Source: Psychrobacter sp. I-STPA10 (GTDB taxonomy: Bacteria; Pseudomonadota; Gammaproteobacteria; Pseudomonadales; Moraxellaceae). From it: a stretch of DNA of 32,587 bases. Below the pieces are notes generated by a model. The model was not told the DNA's origin. It was given only the letters and a program-made list of their open reading frames with translations, and did not search any database. Positions 8,329 to 17,307 of this stretch are shown in pieces (positions within the stretch are counted from its first letter, which is position 1; the number at the start of each line of letters is the position of its first letter). The translations under genes were made by a program, and so were the position numbers. The stretch is from assembly GCF_021012795.1 (NCBI RefSeq), contig NZ_VFYU01000028.1:1-32587 (forward strand), written 5' to 3'.

Positions 8329-9069
8329 ATGACTTACTGTGCTGCCATTCGCCTCAAAGACGGCATGATTTTTGCCAGTGATACCCGTACCAATGCAGGA
8401 GTTGACCATATCTCAACCTTCCGTAAGCTGTATCAATATGGTATTGAAGGTGAGCGATTTATGGTACTACAAACTGCGGGAAATCTTGCCACCTCACAAG
8501 CAGTTTTCACTAAATTACAAAACGCCATTAACCAACGTCATGAGCATAACCTACACACAGTATTAACCCTATTTGATGCCGCACAAATGGTCGGGGAATG
8601 TATGCGTGAGATCACCACCCAAGCACAAAACATCGCAGGAGATAGTAATTCAGGTACATTCACCAGCTCATTTATGCTCGGTGGACAAATCAAAGGACAA
8701 CCGCCAGAGCTGTATATGATTTATCCTGAAGGCAATTGTATTCGAGCCACTCAAGATACGCCGTTTTTTCAGTTGGGTGAAAGTAAGTATGGCAAACCCA
8801 TTTTGGATCGTTCGGTACAATATCAAACCGAAGTAAGACATGCCCTACAAGCCTTGTTATTATCATTTGATTCTACCATTCGCTCTAACTTATCAGTGGG
8901 GATGCCCATTGATTTGGTGGTGTATCATAATGACAGCCTCACACTACCTACAGGTCGCAGAATAGATGAGGAAGATGAGTATTTTAATCATATACGCCAG
9001 CAATGGTCTGAAGGATTGCGCCAAACTTTAAAAGAACTGCCTGACTCACCAGAAGACTATTGGCAATAA
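8329..9069 (+). CDS. Anbu proteasome-related peptidase
   Basis: I place the start at ATG 8329, not at the in-frame TTG 8323. AAGG at 8319-8322 is six bases before this ATG, and removal of Met exposes Thr as residue 1 (TYCAAIRLKDG), as an N-terminal threonine hydrolase requires. In mature numbering Asp17 (FASDTRTNAGVD) and Lys32 (FRKLYQY) match the proteasome beta-subunit catalytic set Thr1/Asp17/Lys33. The 246-residue length fits Anbu, the ancestral beta subunit family that forms open helical or ring assemblies. It is the last gene of the operon after the ATP-grasp/alpha-E fusion and the transglutaminase-like protein, the usual genomic company of Anbu, and is followed by a clear terminator. 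Reported peptidase activity in this family is weak or undetected, so the substrate remains open. Confidence 0.92.
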   Translation: MTYCAAIRLKDGMIFASDTRTNAGVDHISTFRKLYQYGIEGERFMVLQTAGNLATSQAVFTKLQNAINQRHEHNLHTVLTLFDAAQMVGECMREITTQAQNIAGDSNSGTFTSSFMLGGQIKGQPPELYMIYPEGNCIRATQDTPFFQLGESKYGKPILDRSVQYQTEVRHALQALLLSFDSTIRSNLSVGMPIDLVVYHNDSLTLPTGRRIDEEDEYFNHIRQQWSEGLRQTLKELPDSPEDYWQ

Positions 9070-9139
9070 ACCAAGATAAAATTCACCTCAACTATTGCTG
9101 TTCACAAGACTGTCATACATCCTAATTATTATAGCTAAC

Positions 9140-9176
9140 TAAGCCAGTGGAACATTCAACCACTGGCTTAATTTTT
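9140..9176 (+). terminator. Terminator of the Anbu operon
   Basis: Perfect 11-bp arms, TAAGCCAGTGG (9140-9150) and CCACTGGCTTA (9160-9170), with a 9-base loop are followed by ATTTTTA. It lies 70 bases after the Anbu stop codon and before the PhoX gene, so the phosphatase is probably transcribed separately. Confidence 0.85.
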
Positions 9177-9216
9177 ATGATATATCCCAAATAATAGCTA
9201 TCCTTAGGACATAACA

Positions 9217-11283
9217 ATGACCCAGACAGCCAACCAATCTAATCAAACGACAATAAGTAAAATAAGCAAGTCCACTACCAGTCGTCGTAACGTATTACGA
9301 GTACTTGCAGGCGTACCAATCCTACCTCTAGCTGCATGCTCTACCAGCTCTTTATTAAAACCAGCGACTACCACTAGCAACAAATCTGCTGCGCCTATGG
9401 CAAAAGCCATTAAATCCGTAAAATTCATTGGTATGGATGCACCTAAATTAAGCAATCCTGAGCAGATGGCAACCGTTTATGTCAACTCAAAAATGCAAGC
9501 AACCTTTAGCGATGGCAGCACCCAAGTATTTGACCTTGAGTACCACCCATTTTTTATCACAGGTGATATGGTACCCGATGGCAAGGGCGGTAAAACTCGT
9601 GCAGGACAACTATATAACATCAATAACCAGCCTATATATGATGGTTCGGCAGGCACACCCGTACCTTTCTTCTCTAACTGCCCAGACGGCACATCATTAC
9701 TTACTGTGAAAGGGGCAAAAGTTGCTGGTGTAAAAAACAAACCTGTATTTGCTGTGGTGCAGTTTGAATATGCCAGTATGAACCGAGCTGGTAAAGACAC
9801 ATGGGGTCGCCTACCCTCACCGATTGCGGTATTGACCTTAGACCAAAACCCTGACACTGGTGAGTTGAAATTGGTGAAATATCATAATATTGATACATCA
9901 CCTGTGCATGGACTGTGGATTACTTGTGGTGCCTCACTATCTCCTTGGGGTACGCATCTATCATCTGAAGAGTATGAACCAGATGCACATAATTTAGCAC
10001 AAGAAGATGATGGTAAGTTTTTAGACTTTAGCCAAGCACTATATGGCGATAGAAATACTGCCAACCCATACCATTATGGGCACATGCCAGAAATTTTTGT
10101 TAATCCTGACGGCACAGGTTTTGTCAAAAAACATTATAACCTAGGACGTATCTCGCATGAATTGATACAAGTCATGCCTGATGAACGTACTGCGCTGATG
10201 GGTGACGATACCACCAATGGTGCTTTATTTATGTTTGTCGCTGATAAACCACGCGACTTATCTACAGGTAACCTGTATGTGGCAAAAGTCACTCAAACCA
10301 CACCAAAAGGCGTGGGCACAGGTGAATTTAACACACAATGGATACATCTAGGACACGCTACGAGTAATGAAATTGAAGCCATGGCAAATACTTACAAGCC
10401 AGAAGACATCATGAGTGTGCGCTATGAAGATCCCAATGATTACAGCTATACAAAAATTTATTACAACGGCAAACCAAACTGGGTCAAACTAAACCGTAAT
10501 AACAAAAATGTGGAAAAAGCAGCGGCATTTTTAGAGACGCATCGCTACGCTAGTCTATTAGGTGCTTCGACGGCATTTACCAAAATGGAAGGTACAACGG
10601 TGAATGTTAAAGACAAAGTTGCCTATTCAGCAATGTCACGTATTGAAAAATCAATGGTTGATCCAGAGAAATTTGGTGATTATGGCGTGCATGTGGCACA
10701 AAATAAATCAGGCGCTGTATATGCCCACGATTTACGTGGGGGGCAAAAAAGCATCAATGATGGCTCTGCCATTCGCTCAGAGTGGGTGCCTGTACGTATG
10801 TATGTACCCAAAAATCTTGTAGGTGAAGACATCACAGCCGATGCACTTGGTAACAAGTCACATCCAGATAAAATCTCTTGCCCAGATAACATCAAGTTCT
10901 CAGAAAAACTGCGCACCCTATTTATTGGTGAGGACTCAGGCACACACGTTAATAACTTCTTATGGGCATATAATGTTGATAATCATAGCCTTGAGCGTCT
11001 GTTATCAACACCTGCTGGTGCAGAATCCACTGGTCTGCACGCCATTGATGAAGTGGGTGGCTACACTTATATCATGAGTAACTTCCAGCATCCCGGTGAA
11101 GGCATTGAAAAAATTCCTGCGGTTGCTGAAAAAGTCATGCCACTATTAAAACGCAACTTTAAGGATAACTATGGTGCTGCTGTTGGCTATTTGGGTTTAA
11201 AAACCACTGCCAGCAAAATTGAAGTCGCTGATACTGATGACGCTTCTAAAGCAGCAGTAACAGATAAAAAAGGTAATGCTTAA
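9217..11283 (+). CDS. PhoX-family phosphatase, Tat-exported lipoprotein (DUF839)
   Basis: The 688-residue protein starts with a twin-arginine signal, TTSRRNVLRVLAG (Arg23-Arg24), ending in a possible lipobox PLAAC (Cys41), so it is likely exported folded and may be lipid-anchored. The PhoX/DUF839 signature is ITCGASLSPWGTHLSSEEYE, where Cys237 and the EE pair correspond to the iron/calcium site of PhoX. Also typical are LGRISHELIQVMPDERTALM, GDDTTNGALFMFVAD and, near the end, FIGEDSGTHVNNFLWAY. PhoX enzymes are calcium- and iron-dependent alkaline phosphatases acting on phosphomonoesters in the periplasm. No Pho box was recognised upstream. AGGAC lies eight bases before the ATG. The exact substrate cannot be read from the sequence. 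Confidence 0.87.
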   Translation: MTQTANQSNQTTISKISKSTTSRRNVLRVLAGVPILPLAACSTSSLLKPATTTSNKSAAPMAKAIKSVKFIGMDAPKLSNPEQMATVYVNSKMQATFSDGSTQVFDLEYHPFFITGDMVPDGKGGKTRAGQLYNINNQPIYDGSAGTPVPFFSNCPDGTSLLTVKGAKVAGVKNKPVFAVVQFEYASMNRAGKDTWGRLPSPIAVLTLDQNPDTGELKLVKYHNIDTSPVHGLWITCGASLSPWGTHLSSEEYEPDAHNLAQEDDGKFLDFSQALYGDRNTANPYHYGHMPEIFVNPDGTGFVKKHYNLGRISHELIQVMPDERTALMGDDTTNGALFMFVADKPRDLSTGNLYVAKVTQTTPKGVGTGEFNTQWIHLGHATSNEIEAMANTYKPEDIMSVRYEDPNDYSYTKIYYNGKPNWVKLNRNNKNVEKAAAFLETHRYASLLGASTAFTKMEGTTVNVKDKVAYSAMSRIEKSMVDPEKFGDYGVHVAQNKSGAVYAHDLRGGQKSINDGSAIRSEWVPVRMYVPKNLVGEDITADALGNKSHPDKISCPDNIKFSEKLRTLFIGEDSGTHVNNFLWAYNVDNHSLERLLSTPAGAESTGLHAIDEVGGYTYIMSNFQHPGEGIEKIPAVAEKVMPLLKRNFKDNYGAAVGYLGLKTTASKIEVADTDDASKAAVTDKKGNA

Positions 11284-11360
11284 TCATAACTTTTGATATG
11301 TAATACAACTTTGATGCAAAGATTAGATGCGTCAAATTTTAGACTCCTTAGATTCAAACA

Positions 11361-11396
11361 AAAAATCCCTCTTATAAATTAAGGGGGATTTTTTAT
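11361..11396. terminator. Bidirectional terminator between phoX-like gene and arsH
   Basis: Arms 11361-11374 (AAAAATCCCTCTTA) and 11380-11393 (TAAGGGGGATTTTT) pair with one mismatch/wobble around a 5-base loop. A tracts on the left and T tracts on the right give a U run in both directions. It sits between two converging genes. Confidence 0.88.
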
Positions 11397-11425
11397 CATA
11401 AAGAGCCATTTATCACAAAGAACCA

Positions 11426-12199
11426 TTATTTAGTATTCACTCGTGCCATTAACTCTTCAGCACTCTCCACCCGCTCTGAATAACGATCCACCAAATAATC
11501 TTTGTGGTCATAGGTAAGCAAGGTAAACTTCACCAACTCTTCCATCACATCAACCACTCGCAGATAAAATCCCGTTGGTTTAATCCGACCTGCCTCATCA
11601 AACTCCAAAAATGCCTTAGGAATCGAGGACTGATTAGGAATGGTGAGCATCCGCATCCAACGCCCTAAAATACGTAGTTGATTTACCGTATTAAATGACT
11701 GTGAGCCACCACACACCTGCATCACAGCCAGCGTTTTACCTTGTGTTGGACGCACTGCACCTATGGATAATGGAATCCAATCAATCTGGGTTTTCATAAT
11801 CCCCGTCATTGCCCCATGACGCTCAGGCGAACACCACACCATACCATCACACCACTGAGTCAACTCACGCAATTCTTGCACCTTGGGATGGCTGTCATCT
11901 TCAGCATCCGCCAATGGCAACCCTTGAGGATTATAGATCTTTGCCTCCGCCCCCATTGCTTGTAGCAACCGAGCACATTCTTCTATCACCAAACGGCTAT
12001 AAGAACGTGTACGCAGTGAGCCATATAACAATAAAAATTTGGGCACATACGTCCCTTGTGGTTGGCTTTTTTCTTGATGGTTATCCACTTGCTGTGCAAA
12101 ATCACTGGCTTTAGGTACTCGAAAATGTGCCTCAACTAGATTAGGTAAATCATCAAATAAAGGGTTAGATTCATCGGCTGTCGTTATTGGTTGCGTCAT
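11426..12199 (-). CDS. arsH: ArsH NADPH-dependent FMN reductase
   Basis: The 257-residue flavodoxin-like protein has the ArsH pattern. [19 protein letters not shown] is the FMN phosphate loop, [22 protein letters not shown] follows, and [20 protein letters not shown] and [18 protein letters not shown] complete it. ArsH oxidises trivalent methyl- and aryl-arsenicals to less toxic pentavalent forms and can also reduce quinones or peroxide. It acts in the cytosol. It is the last gene of the arsB-arsC-arsH unit, 53 bases after arsC. The C-terminus has the usual ArsH tail of about 30 residues after the flavodoxin core. Confidence 0.92.
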   Translation of the reverse strand: MTQPITTADESNPLFDDLPNLVEAHFRVPKASDFAQQVDNHQEKSQPQGTYVPKFLLLYGSLRTRSYSRLVIEECARLLQAMGAEAKIYNPQGLPLADAEDDSHPKVQELRELTQWCDGMVWCSPERHGAMTGIMKTQIDWIPLSIGAVRPTQGKTLAVMQVCGGSQSFNTVNQLRILGRWMRMLTIPNQSSIPKAFLEFDEAGRIKPTGFYLRVVDVMEELVKFTLLTYDHKDYLVDRYSERVESAEELMARVNTK

Positions 12200-12252
12200 G
12201 GTTATCCTCTTAAATTAGACTATCTTGAGATTACTGCTCTTATATATTTATA

Positions 12253-12891
12253 CTATTTACTACAATCCTTAATTAATGTATTAAGCGCAGTAATTCGTTG
12301 CTTTTGTGGCAATAAAGCAATGGGTATTAACTGCTCCACTCTGGACTCAATGGCAGCCATACAGCGGCTAAAAGCATGCGCAATTTGTTGCTCCTGCTCA
12401 TATCTTTGTTGCTGCTCACTGGTTCGGTCTTGTCTGGCTTGTGCTGCATTTACTGCTAACGATGCTGTTGCCAACCTTGAAGGATCAGCCAATCCCCAAT
12501 GTAGTTTAGGTACAGAACCCAACCATAATGGGCAACGCTCACCTGCTGCTTGATCACACACTGTAATCACCACATCAGGGCTAAAACTACCTGCTAACGA
12601 CTGCCATGATTTACTATGTAATCCTGAAATATCATAACCATTATTGGCTAAATACTCTAACGTCAGCGGATGCACTTGATCGGCAGGATCACTGCCTGCG
12701 CTTTGTGCTTCTATCAATCCTGCTGCCATTTGATTGCTAATTACCTCAGATAAAATGCTACGGCAACGATTATGGGTACAAACAAATAGTATTTTTAATG
12801 GCTTAGTGGTGAGCTCGTCTTGTTGTTGCTCTTTGGATTGTAACTGAGCTTTGTTCTGCTGACTTAATTGTGCCTCTTTCTGTAGACTCAT
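12253..12891 (-). CDS. arsC: Arsenate reductase, low-molecular-weight phosphatase type
   Basis: The 212-residue enzyme reduces arsenate to arsenite for export. The P-loop CTHNRCR (Cys38-Arg44, the CX5R motif) opens the phosphatase fold in ILFVCTHNRCRSILSE. Later features are SAGSDPADQVHPLTLEYLANNG and VVITVCDQAAGERCP, whose two cysteines resemble the redox pair that relays the disulfide to a thiol donor. It is longer than the usual roughly 140-160 residues. There is a Gln/Lys-rich N-terminal extension of about 30 residues, and an alpha-helical C-terminal extension rich in Gln/Arg/Ala. The start is supported by AAGGAAG. It lies between arsB (35-base gap) and arsH. Confidence 0.9.
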   Translation of the reverse strand: MSLQKEAQLSQQNKAQLQSKEQQQDELTTKPLKILFVCTHNRCRSILSEVISNQMAAGLIEAQSAGSDPADQVHPLTLEYLANNGYDISGLHSKSWQSLAGSFSPDVVITVCDQAAGERCPLWLGSVPKLHWGLADPSRLATASLAVNAAQARQDRTSEQQQRYEQEQQIAHAFSRCMAAIESRVEQLIPIALLPQKQRITALNTLIKDCSK

Positions 12892-12926
12892 ATTACTTCC
12901 TTTTATTTATCAAGCGATGAAACCCA

Positions 12927-14222
12927 TTAAACACTATTTAGCACACCAAGCCACATCACCAACGCCATTAATGTGAACAACAAAACAGGTAAAGTTAGTA
13001 AGATACCCACTTTAAAATAATAACGCCAAGTGATGACCATATTTTTTGTGGCTAAAATATGTAGCCATAATAGCGTCGCCAGCGAACCAATGGGGGTGAT
13101 TTTTGGCCCTAAATCACAGCCAATCACATTGGCATAGACCATGGCTTCTTTAATATGTATTCCTGTATGCACCTCTTCAATGGCTAAAGATTGTAGCAAT
13201 ACCGTTGGCATATTATTCATCAGCGATGACAGCAACGCTGAGAGCACGCCTGTACCTATGGTAGCAACCCAAACTCCTTGCTCAGCCAACAATGACAACC
13301 CTTGCGCCAAATAATCTGTTAATCCCTGATTTTTTAGCCCATACACCACCAAATACATACCCAAAGAAAATATCACAATCTGCCACGGCGCACCTTTAAT
13401 AATCGGCGCAAGCGCAATCTTTTGTTGTTGCAATGCCACCACTGATAATATGGCTGCCCCTGCCGCTGCAATATAGCTAATAGGAATACCTCGTGGCTCT
13501 AATACAAAAAAACCAAGCAGCAATGCCAATAACACCAGCCAGCCTGTGATAAAGGTAGCTTTATCACGAATTGCCGTATTGGGGAGTGGAATCAAGGTGG
13601 CATCATAACTAGCAGGAATGTCTCGGCGATAAAAGCAATACAATACTGCCAATGAGCTAAGCACCGAAACCACAGTCACAGGAATCATCACCTGCGCATA
13701 ACGATCAAAGCTAATGGCAAAAAAATCAGCAGAAACAATATTAACCAGATTAGATACCACCAAAGGCAGACTTGCTGTATCGGCAATAAAGCCTGCTGCC
13801 ATAATAAATGCCAACGTGGTACTGTGACGCATTTTTAATGTGGTCAAAATGGCAATCACAATCGGGGTTAAAATCAGGGCCGCCCCATCATTGGCAAAAA
13901 AAGCGGCTACTAATGCCCCCAACAATACAATAAATATAAATAACCGCTGCCCACGACCTGCTCCCAAGTGTGCCACATGCAAAGCTATCCACTGAAAAAA
14001 TCCTGCGGCATCGAGCAGTAAGCTAATAATAATAACCGCAATAAAGGCAAAAGTAGCATTCCAAACGATTCCCCAAACCACAGGAATATCTGACCAACCA
14101 ATCACTCCAAAGACCAATGCCACTAAAGCACCGATAGAGGCACTCCATCCAATCCCTAATCCTTTGGGCTGCCAAATAACAAAAATCAAGGTAACCACAA
14201 AAACAATGACCGCAAATAACAT
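12927..14222 (-). CDS. arsB: ArsB arsenite efflux permease
   Basis: The integral membrane protein, 431 residues from ATG 14222, is the first gene of the minus-strand arsenic operon. A longer in-frame TTG start at 14252 exists, but [28 protein letters not shown] is the usual ArsB beginning. About 12 hydrophobic segments span the protein. Family motifs include [44 protein letters not shown] and [20 protein letters not shown], all conserved in the ArsB/NhaD-type anion transporters. It expels As(III) or Sb(III) as an oxyanion, driven by the membrane potential or by an ArsA ATPase. No arsA was seen, so it probably works alone. Confidence 0.93.
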   Translation of the reverse strand: MLFAVIVFVVTLIFVIWQPKGLGIGWSASIGALVALVFGVIGWSDIPVVWGIVWNATFAFIAVIIISLLLDAAGFFQWIALHVAHLGAGRGQRLFIFIVLLGALVAAFFANDGAALILTPIVIAILTTLKMRHSTTLAFIMAAGFIADTASLPLVVSNLVNIVSADFFAISFDRYAQVMIPVTVVSVLSSLAVLYCFYRRDIPASYDATLIPLPNTAIRDKATFITGWLVLLALLLGFFVLEPRGIPISYIAAAGAAILSVVALQQQKIALAPIIKGAPWQIVIFSLGMYLVVYGLKNQGLTDYLAQGLSLLAEQGVWVATIGTGVLSALLSSLMNNMPTVLLQSLAIEEVHTGIHIKEAMVYANVIGCDLGPKITPIGSLATLLWLHILATKNMVITWRYYFKVGILLTLPVLLFTLMALVMWLGVLNSV

Positions 14223-14367
14223 AAAGTGCTCAGTGCAGAATATAATGAACAAGACCTAATGAATAAGCAACTGCTATCACCTCCATCATAACTACCATAG
14301 AAAAACTAAGTAGAAAGATTAAGTAAATAAACAACACACTGTTTTGATTGCCTATTTGTTAATAACT

Positions 14368-14410
14368 TTGGCATACTATCTTGTTATCTATATTCGTTTA
14401 TATGAATATA
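14368..14410 (+). promoter_or_regulatory. Putative arsR promoter and ArsR operator
   Basis: TATATTC (14389-14395) and GAATATA (14404-14410) are perfect inverted 7-bp arms with an 8-base spacer, matching the AT-rich dyads bound by ArsR repressors. TTGGCA at 14368-14373 is a good -35 candidate; the -10 would overlap the dyad (TATATT or TATTCG). ArsR bound here would autoregulate arsR. Whether the same site controls divergent arsB, about 170 bases away, is uncertain. Function is inferred from position and symmetry. Confidence 0.5.
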
Positions 14411-14448
14411 GTGCACAGCATAACATCTATATTCAGTTAGGTAAATAT

Positions 14449-14739
14449 ATGTCATCAAAAATTCATCCCATCAACACTCTAGATTTTTTTAAGGCATTAT
14501 CCGATCCCACTCGCCTAGCCTTACTGGCATTGCTATTTGAGCAGCCAGAAAAATGCGTTTGCGAATTAGTTGAGACCTTAGAGCAACCGCAGCCGACGGT
14601 TTCTCGCCATTTAGCACATCTTAAACGACTGGGCATCATTGATAGTGAACGCCGTGGCACATGGATGTGGTATAAAATGTCGGATACCCTGCCCACTTGG
14701 TGTGAACAAGTATTACAAATAACATTTACTCACTCATGA
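14449..14739 (+). CDS. arsR: ArsR/SmtB-family arsenic-responsive repressor
   Basis: The 96-residue winged-helix repressor starts at ATG 14449, with TTAGG seven bases upstream. An in-frame extension to 14344 encodes an unlikely hydrophobic leader that runs through the operator, so I reject it. FFKALSDPTRLALLALL is the typical N-terminal helix pair. The recognition region is QPQPTVSRHLAHLKRLGII, and the wing includes RRGTWMWYKM. The metal site KCVCELVE keeps Cys36 and Cys38, but the third Cys of the classical CVCDLC motif is Val. The first two are the main arsenite ligands in known ArsR, so a response to As(III) is still expected. It is divergent from arsB. Confidence 0.9.
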   Translation: MSSKIHPINTLDFFKALSDPTRLALLALLFEQPEKCVCELVETLEQPQPTVSRHLAHLKRLGIIDSERRGTWMWYKMSDTLPTWCEQVLQITFTHS

Positions 14740-15126
14740 CTTTCTATGTTTGGCTAATTGGCATGCAGCAGCCATGCCACTACCCACACACATCCAATCC
14801 ATATCATCACTCGCTCTTGTAATTAATAAATTCAATACTTTCAATTACCTATAACCAAATTGTCATTACTTTGTCATGCCTTGGTCACCAATTATTTGCA
14901 CACTAGCAAGCTGAAATTACTTAATTATAGGACTTACGCAAAAGTACGATATTTGTCTTATAAAGCGGCTGGGAATTATTTACGAAGCCTCTGGAACTAC
15001 GTACAGCCAGCGAGTAAATGATTACCAGACGCTAATAATCTAGAAAAATGCGTAAATCCTAAATTACTAGTAAAAGTAATATCAACACAATATTAGTCAC
15101 CCAATATCTTGGATAAGGACCTAGTC
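14740..15126. other. 387-base intergenic region between arsR and the nucleotidase gene
   Basis: No gene was found. It holds a weak hairpin (GGCATG 14760-14765 / CATGCC 14773-14778) shortly after arsR and the 134-bp inverted-repeat element at 14928-15061. The nucleotidase ribosome site AAGGA is at 15115-15119. Confidence 0.6.
14928..15061. mobile_element. MITE-like element with TAGGAYTTACGCA ends
   Basis: The ends TAGGACTTACGCA (14928-14940) and inverted TGCGTAAATCCTA (15049-15061) match at 12 of 13 positions. The inner parts also pair: a GCGGCTGGGAATTATTTAC segment on the left against the complement of GTAAATGATTACCAGACGC on the right, with a few mismatches. The whole 134-bp unit can therefore fold into a long hairpin. 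It contains no coding frame. It is a different family from the TATAGTC elements elsewhere in the window. Confidence 0.72.
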
Positions 15127-17133
15127 ATGAGTCATTTATATAAAACGAAACTTAAGAACACAACACAAAAAACAACCAAAATAATGCTTTTGTCAGCACT
15201 TAGTTTAGCCATGCTCACCGGCTTAAGCGCGTGTAACAACAACGATAAAGATGATGACAAGCCTGATCAAACAACTAATCCTGCAAATCCAACTAACCCT
15301 ACATTTAAGTCAATGTCTTTGACCATCGCTCATATCAATGACCACCACTCACATCTTGAGCCAGAAGGCACACAAACCTTTATCATTGATAACAATACTT
15401 ATAAAGCCGAACGTGGTGGCTTTGCCCGAGTGAAAACGGTGTTTGATGATTTGCAAAATACTTATGGCAACGGCAACTTTTTAAAATTAAACGCAGGGGA
15501 TGCCATTACTGGAACCAGCTATTTTAGCTTTTATAAAGGTAAAGCTGATGCCGATATGATGAATACCATTTGCTTTGATGCCTTTAGCTTGGGCAACCAT
15601 GAGTTTGATGAAAGTGATGCGGGACTAAAAGTATTCTTAGACCGCTTAAAAATGGGCAACTGTCAAACGCCCGTATTAGCCGCTAATGTTAAACCCAAAA
15701 TAGGCACACCATTAGCCCCATCAAAAGTTGATGACTATATCAAGCCCTATGAAATCAAAACCACCAAAGAAGGCATTAAAATCGGTATTATTGGCTTAGA
15801 TATCGCAGAAAAAACTAAAAACTCATCTCGTCCGCTACCTACGACAGAATTTTTGGATGAGACCACCACCGCACAAAATTATATCAATGAACTAAAAAAC
15901 CAAGGTATTGAACACATTGTTTTATTAACCCATTACACCTATGAAAACGATCAAAAACTAGCCGCCAGCTTATCTGGTGTCGATGTCATTATCGGTGGCG
16001 ACTCACACACACTACTAGGTGATTTCACCCGTTATGGTAAAGGCGGTCAAGGTAGTGCTGACAACTTTGGCTCACAAGGTGCATACCCCACCAAAATTAA
16101 TAACAAAGATGGACATCCTGTATGTATCGGACAGTCTTGGGAATATACCAAAGCAGTTGGTTTGATGAATATTAACTTTGATGATAAAGGTAACGTCAAA
16201 GATTGCGGCGGCTCACAAATCATACCTGTTGGCACGAAATTTAATAAATACAATCCAACCAGCACCAAATTTGAGCCATTAAGCGACAGTGACAATCAAC
16301 TATTACTAAGCAAACTTGAAGCCAGCAAGTCTGACCTGCTCAAAAAAGACTTAATCCTACCCTTTACCATCAATAACCAAGCAGATGCGGTACTAAAAAC
16401 TTATAGAGACAAACTCAGTGAAAATATGGCAAAAGTCATCGGGCAAAACCAAGACACGCTATGTTTGGTGCGTGTTCCTGGTACTACCCGTTCAGGCGAT
16501 ATTGCTGGCTGTGAAGATACTGCCAATCATGCCAGTGGTAGTGACATTGCCCAAGTCGTTGCCAAAGCCTTTTTAGATGGCGCACTGCGGGCAGATTTTT
16601 CTCTACAAAATGCTGGTGGTGTCCGTGAAACATTACTAAAAGGACCTATCACCTATAAAGATGCCTATACCATCTTGCCGTTTAGCAATACCTTGGTTAA
16701 TCTTGATATTACAGGGCAACAAGTTGTTGATACCTTAGAAGACGCTATTGACAATCATATTAGCGGCAATGGTTCTTCAGGCTCACACCCTTATGCTGAT
16801 GGTCTACGTTGGGATTTGGATTTGACTCATGCCAAAGGTAGCCGCGTTAAAAATGTCGAAGTACGTGACCGTAAAACAGGGGCTTGGTCTGCCCTTGATA
16901 TGAATAAAACTTATGTGATGGTTACCAACGACTTTATCGCCGAAGGTCGTGATGGCTATGACACCTTAGGAAAAATCTTTGCCGATAAGTCAAAAGTAGA
17001 AGATACCAAGCTACTTTATACTCAGTCATTAATTGACTATATCAGCAAAGTCAAAACCATCAGTAAACCTACCCGTGATGACTATTCGCATAAAACTGTG
17101 ATTACTAAAGATGGTAAATTGTTACAACCTTAA
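15127..17133 (+). CDS. 5'-nucleotidase/2',3'-cyclic phosphodiesterase family lipoprotein (UshA/NadN-like)
   Basis: From ATG 15127 (AAGGA seven bases upstream; an in-frame TTG at 15109 lacks such support) the product has 668 residues. A lipoprotein signal ends at LTGLSAC (Cys36), followed by a short Asp/Asn/Pro linker. The metallophosphatase domain shows IAHINDHHSH (Asp72), LNAGDAITG (Asp125), LGNHEFD (Asn157-His158), THYTYENDQ and GGDSHTLLG, the full dinuclear metal site. The C-terminal 5'-nucleotidase domain has NAGGVRETLLKGPITYKDAYTILPF and NDFIAEGRDGYDTL, the substrate-binding part. Such enzymes hydrolyse extracytoplasmic nucleotides or NAD to nucleosides and phosphate. It appears monocistronic, followed by a strong hairpin. 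Confidence 0.9.
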   Translation: MSHLYKTKLKNTTQKTTKIMLLSALSLAMLTGLSACNNNDKDDDKPDQTTNPANPTNPTFKSMSLTIAHINDHHSHLEPEGTQTFIIDNNTYKAERGGFARVKTVFDDLQNTYGNGNFLKLNAGDAITGTSYFSFYKGKADADMMNTICFDAFSLGNHEFDESDAGLKVFLDRLKMGNCQTPVLAANVKPKIGTPLAPSKVDDYIKPYEIKTTKEGIKIGIIGLDIAEKTKNSSRPLPTTEFLDETTTAQNYINELKNQGIEHIVLLTHYTYENDQKLAASLSGVDVIIGGDSHTLLGDFTRYGKGGQGSADNFGSQGAYPTKINNKDGHPVCIGQSWEYTKAVGLMNINFDDKGNVKDCGGSQIIPVGTKFNKYNPTSTKFEPLSDSDNQLLLSKLEASKSDLLKKDLILPFTINNQADAVLKTYRDKLSENMAKVIGQNQDTLCLVRVPGTTRSGDIAGCEDTANHASGSDIAQVVAKAFLDGALRADFSLQNAGGVRETLLKGPITYKDAYTILPFSNTLVNLDITGQQVVDTLEDAIDNHISGNGSSGSHPYADGLRWDLDLTHAKGSRVKNVEVRDRKTGAWSALDMNKTYVMVTNDFIAEGRDGYDTLGKIFADKSKVEDTKLLYTQSLIDYISKVKTISKPTRDDYSHKTVITKDGKLLQP

Positions 17134-17176
17134 TTCTCATGCTTAATCTAATATTTGATACAGTCTAAAAAAACAT

Positions 17177-17212
17177 AATATGGTGAAAGAATCCAAATTC
17201 TTTCACCATATT
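17177..17212. terminator. Perfect 15-bp hairpin after the nucleotidase gene
   Basis: AATATGGTGAAAGAA (17177-17191) and TTCTTTCACCATATT (17198-17212) pair perfectly around a 6-base loop. There is no T run after the right arm, but an A run (17168-17173) precedes the left arm, so the classical terminator shape faces the minus strand. It may still end plus-strand transcription or stabilise the mRNA 3' end. Confidence 0.65.
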
Positions 17213-17307
17213 GCAGGTTATCATCACCCAGTTATACAATGGTGTATTATCATACTGTCATTTAAAAGTAGATAGCGTAAAACACCCATTAAATATACTG
17301 AGTATTT

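Noticed and set aside
9477..11077. Several 60-126 codon frames within the PhoX gene
   Set aside because: All are frame shadows of a continuous, motif-supported 688-residue gene.
14223..14252. TTG start giving a 10-residue longer ArsB
   Set aside because: The family normally begins at the MLFAVIV-type sequence, and the ATG at 14222 is the simpler start.
14344..14448. N-terminal extension of ArsR by 35 residues
   Set aside because: The extension is translated from the promoter/operator region, is not ArsR-like, and the ATG at 14449 has a proper ribosome site and the expected family start.
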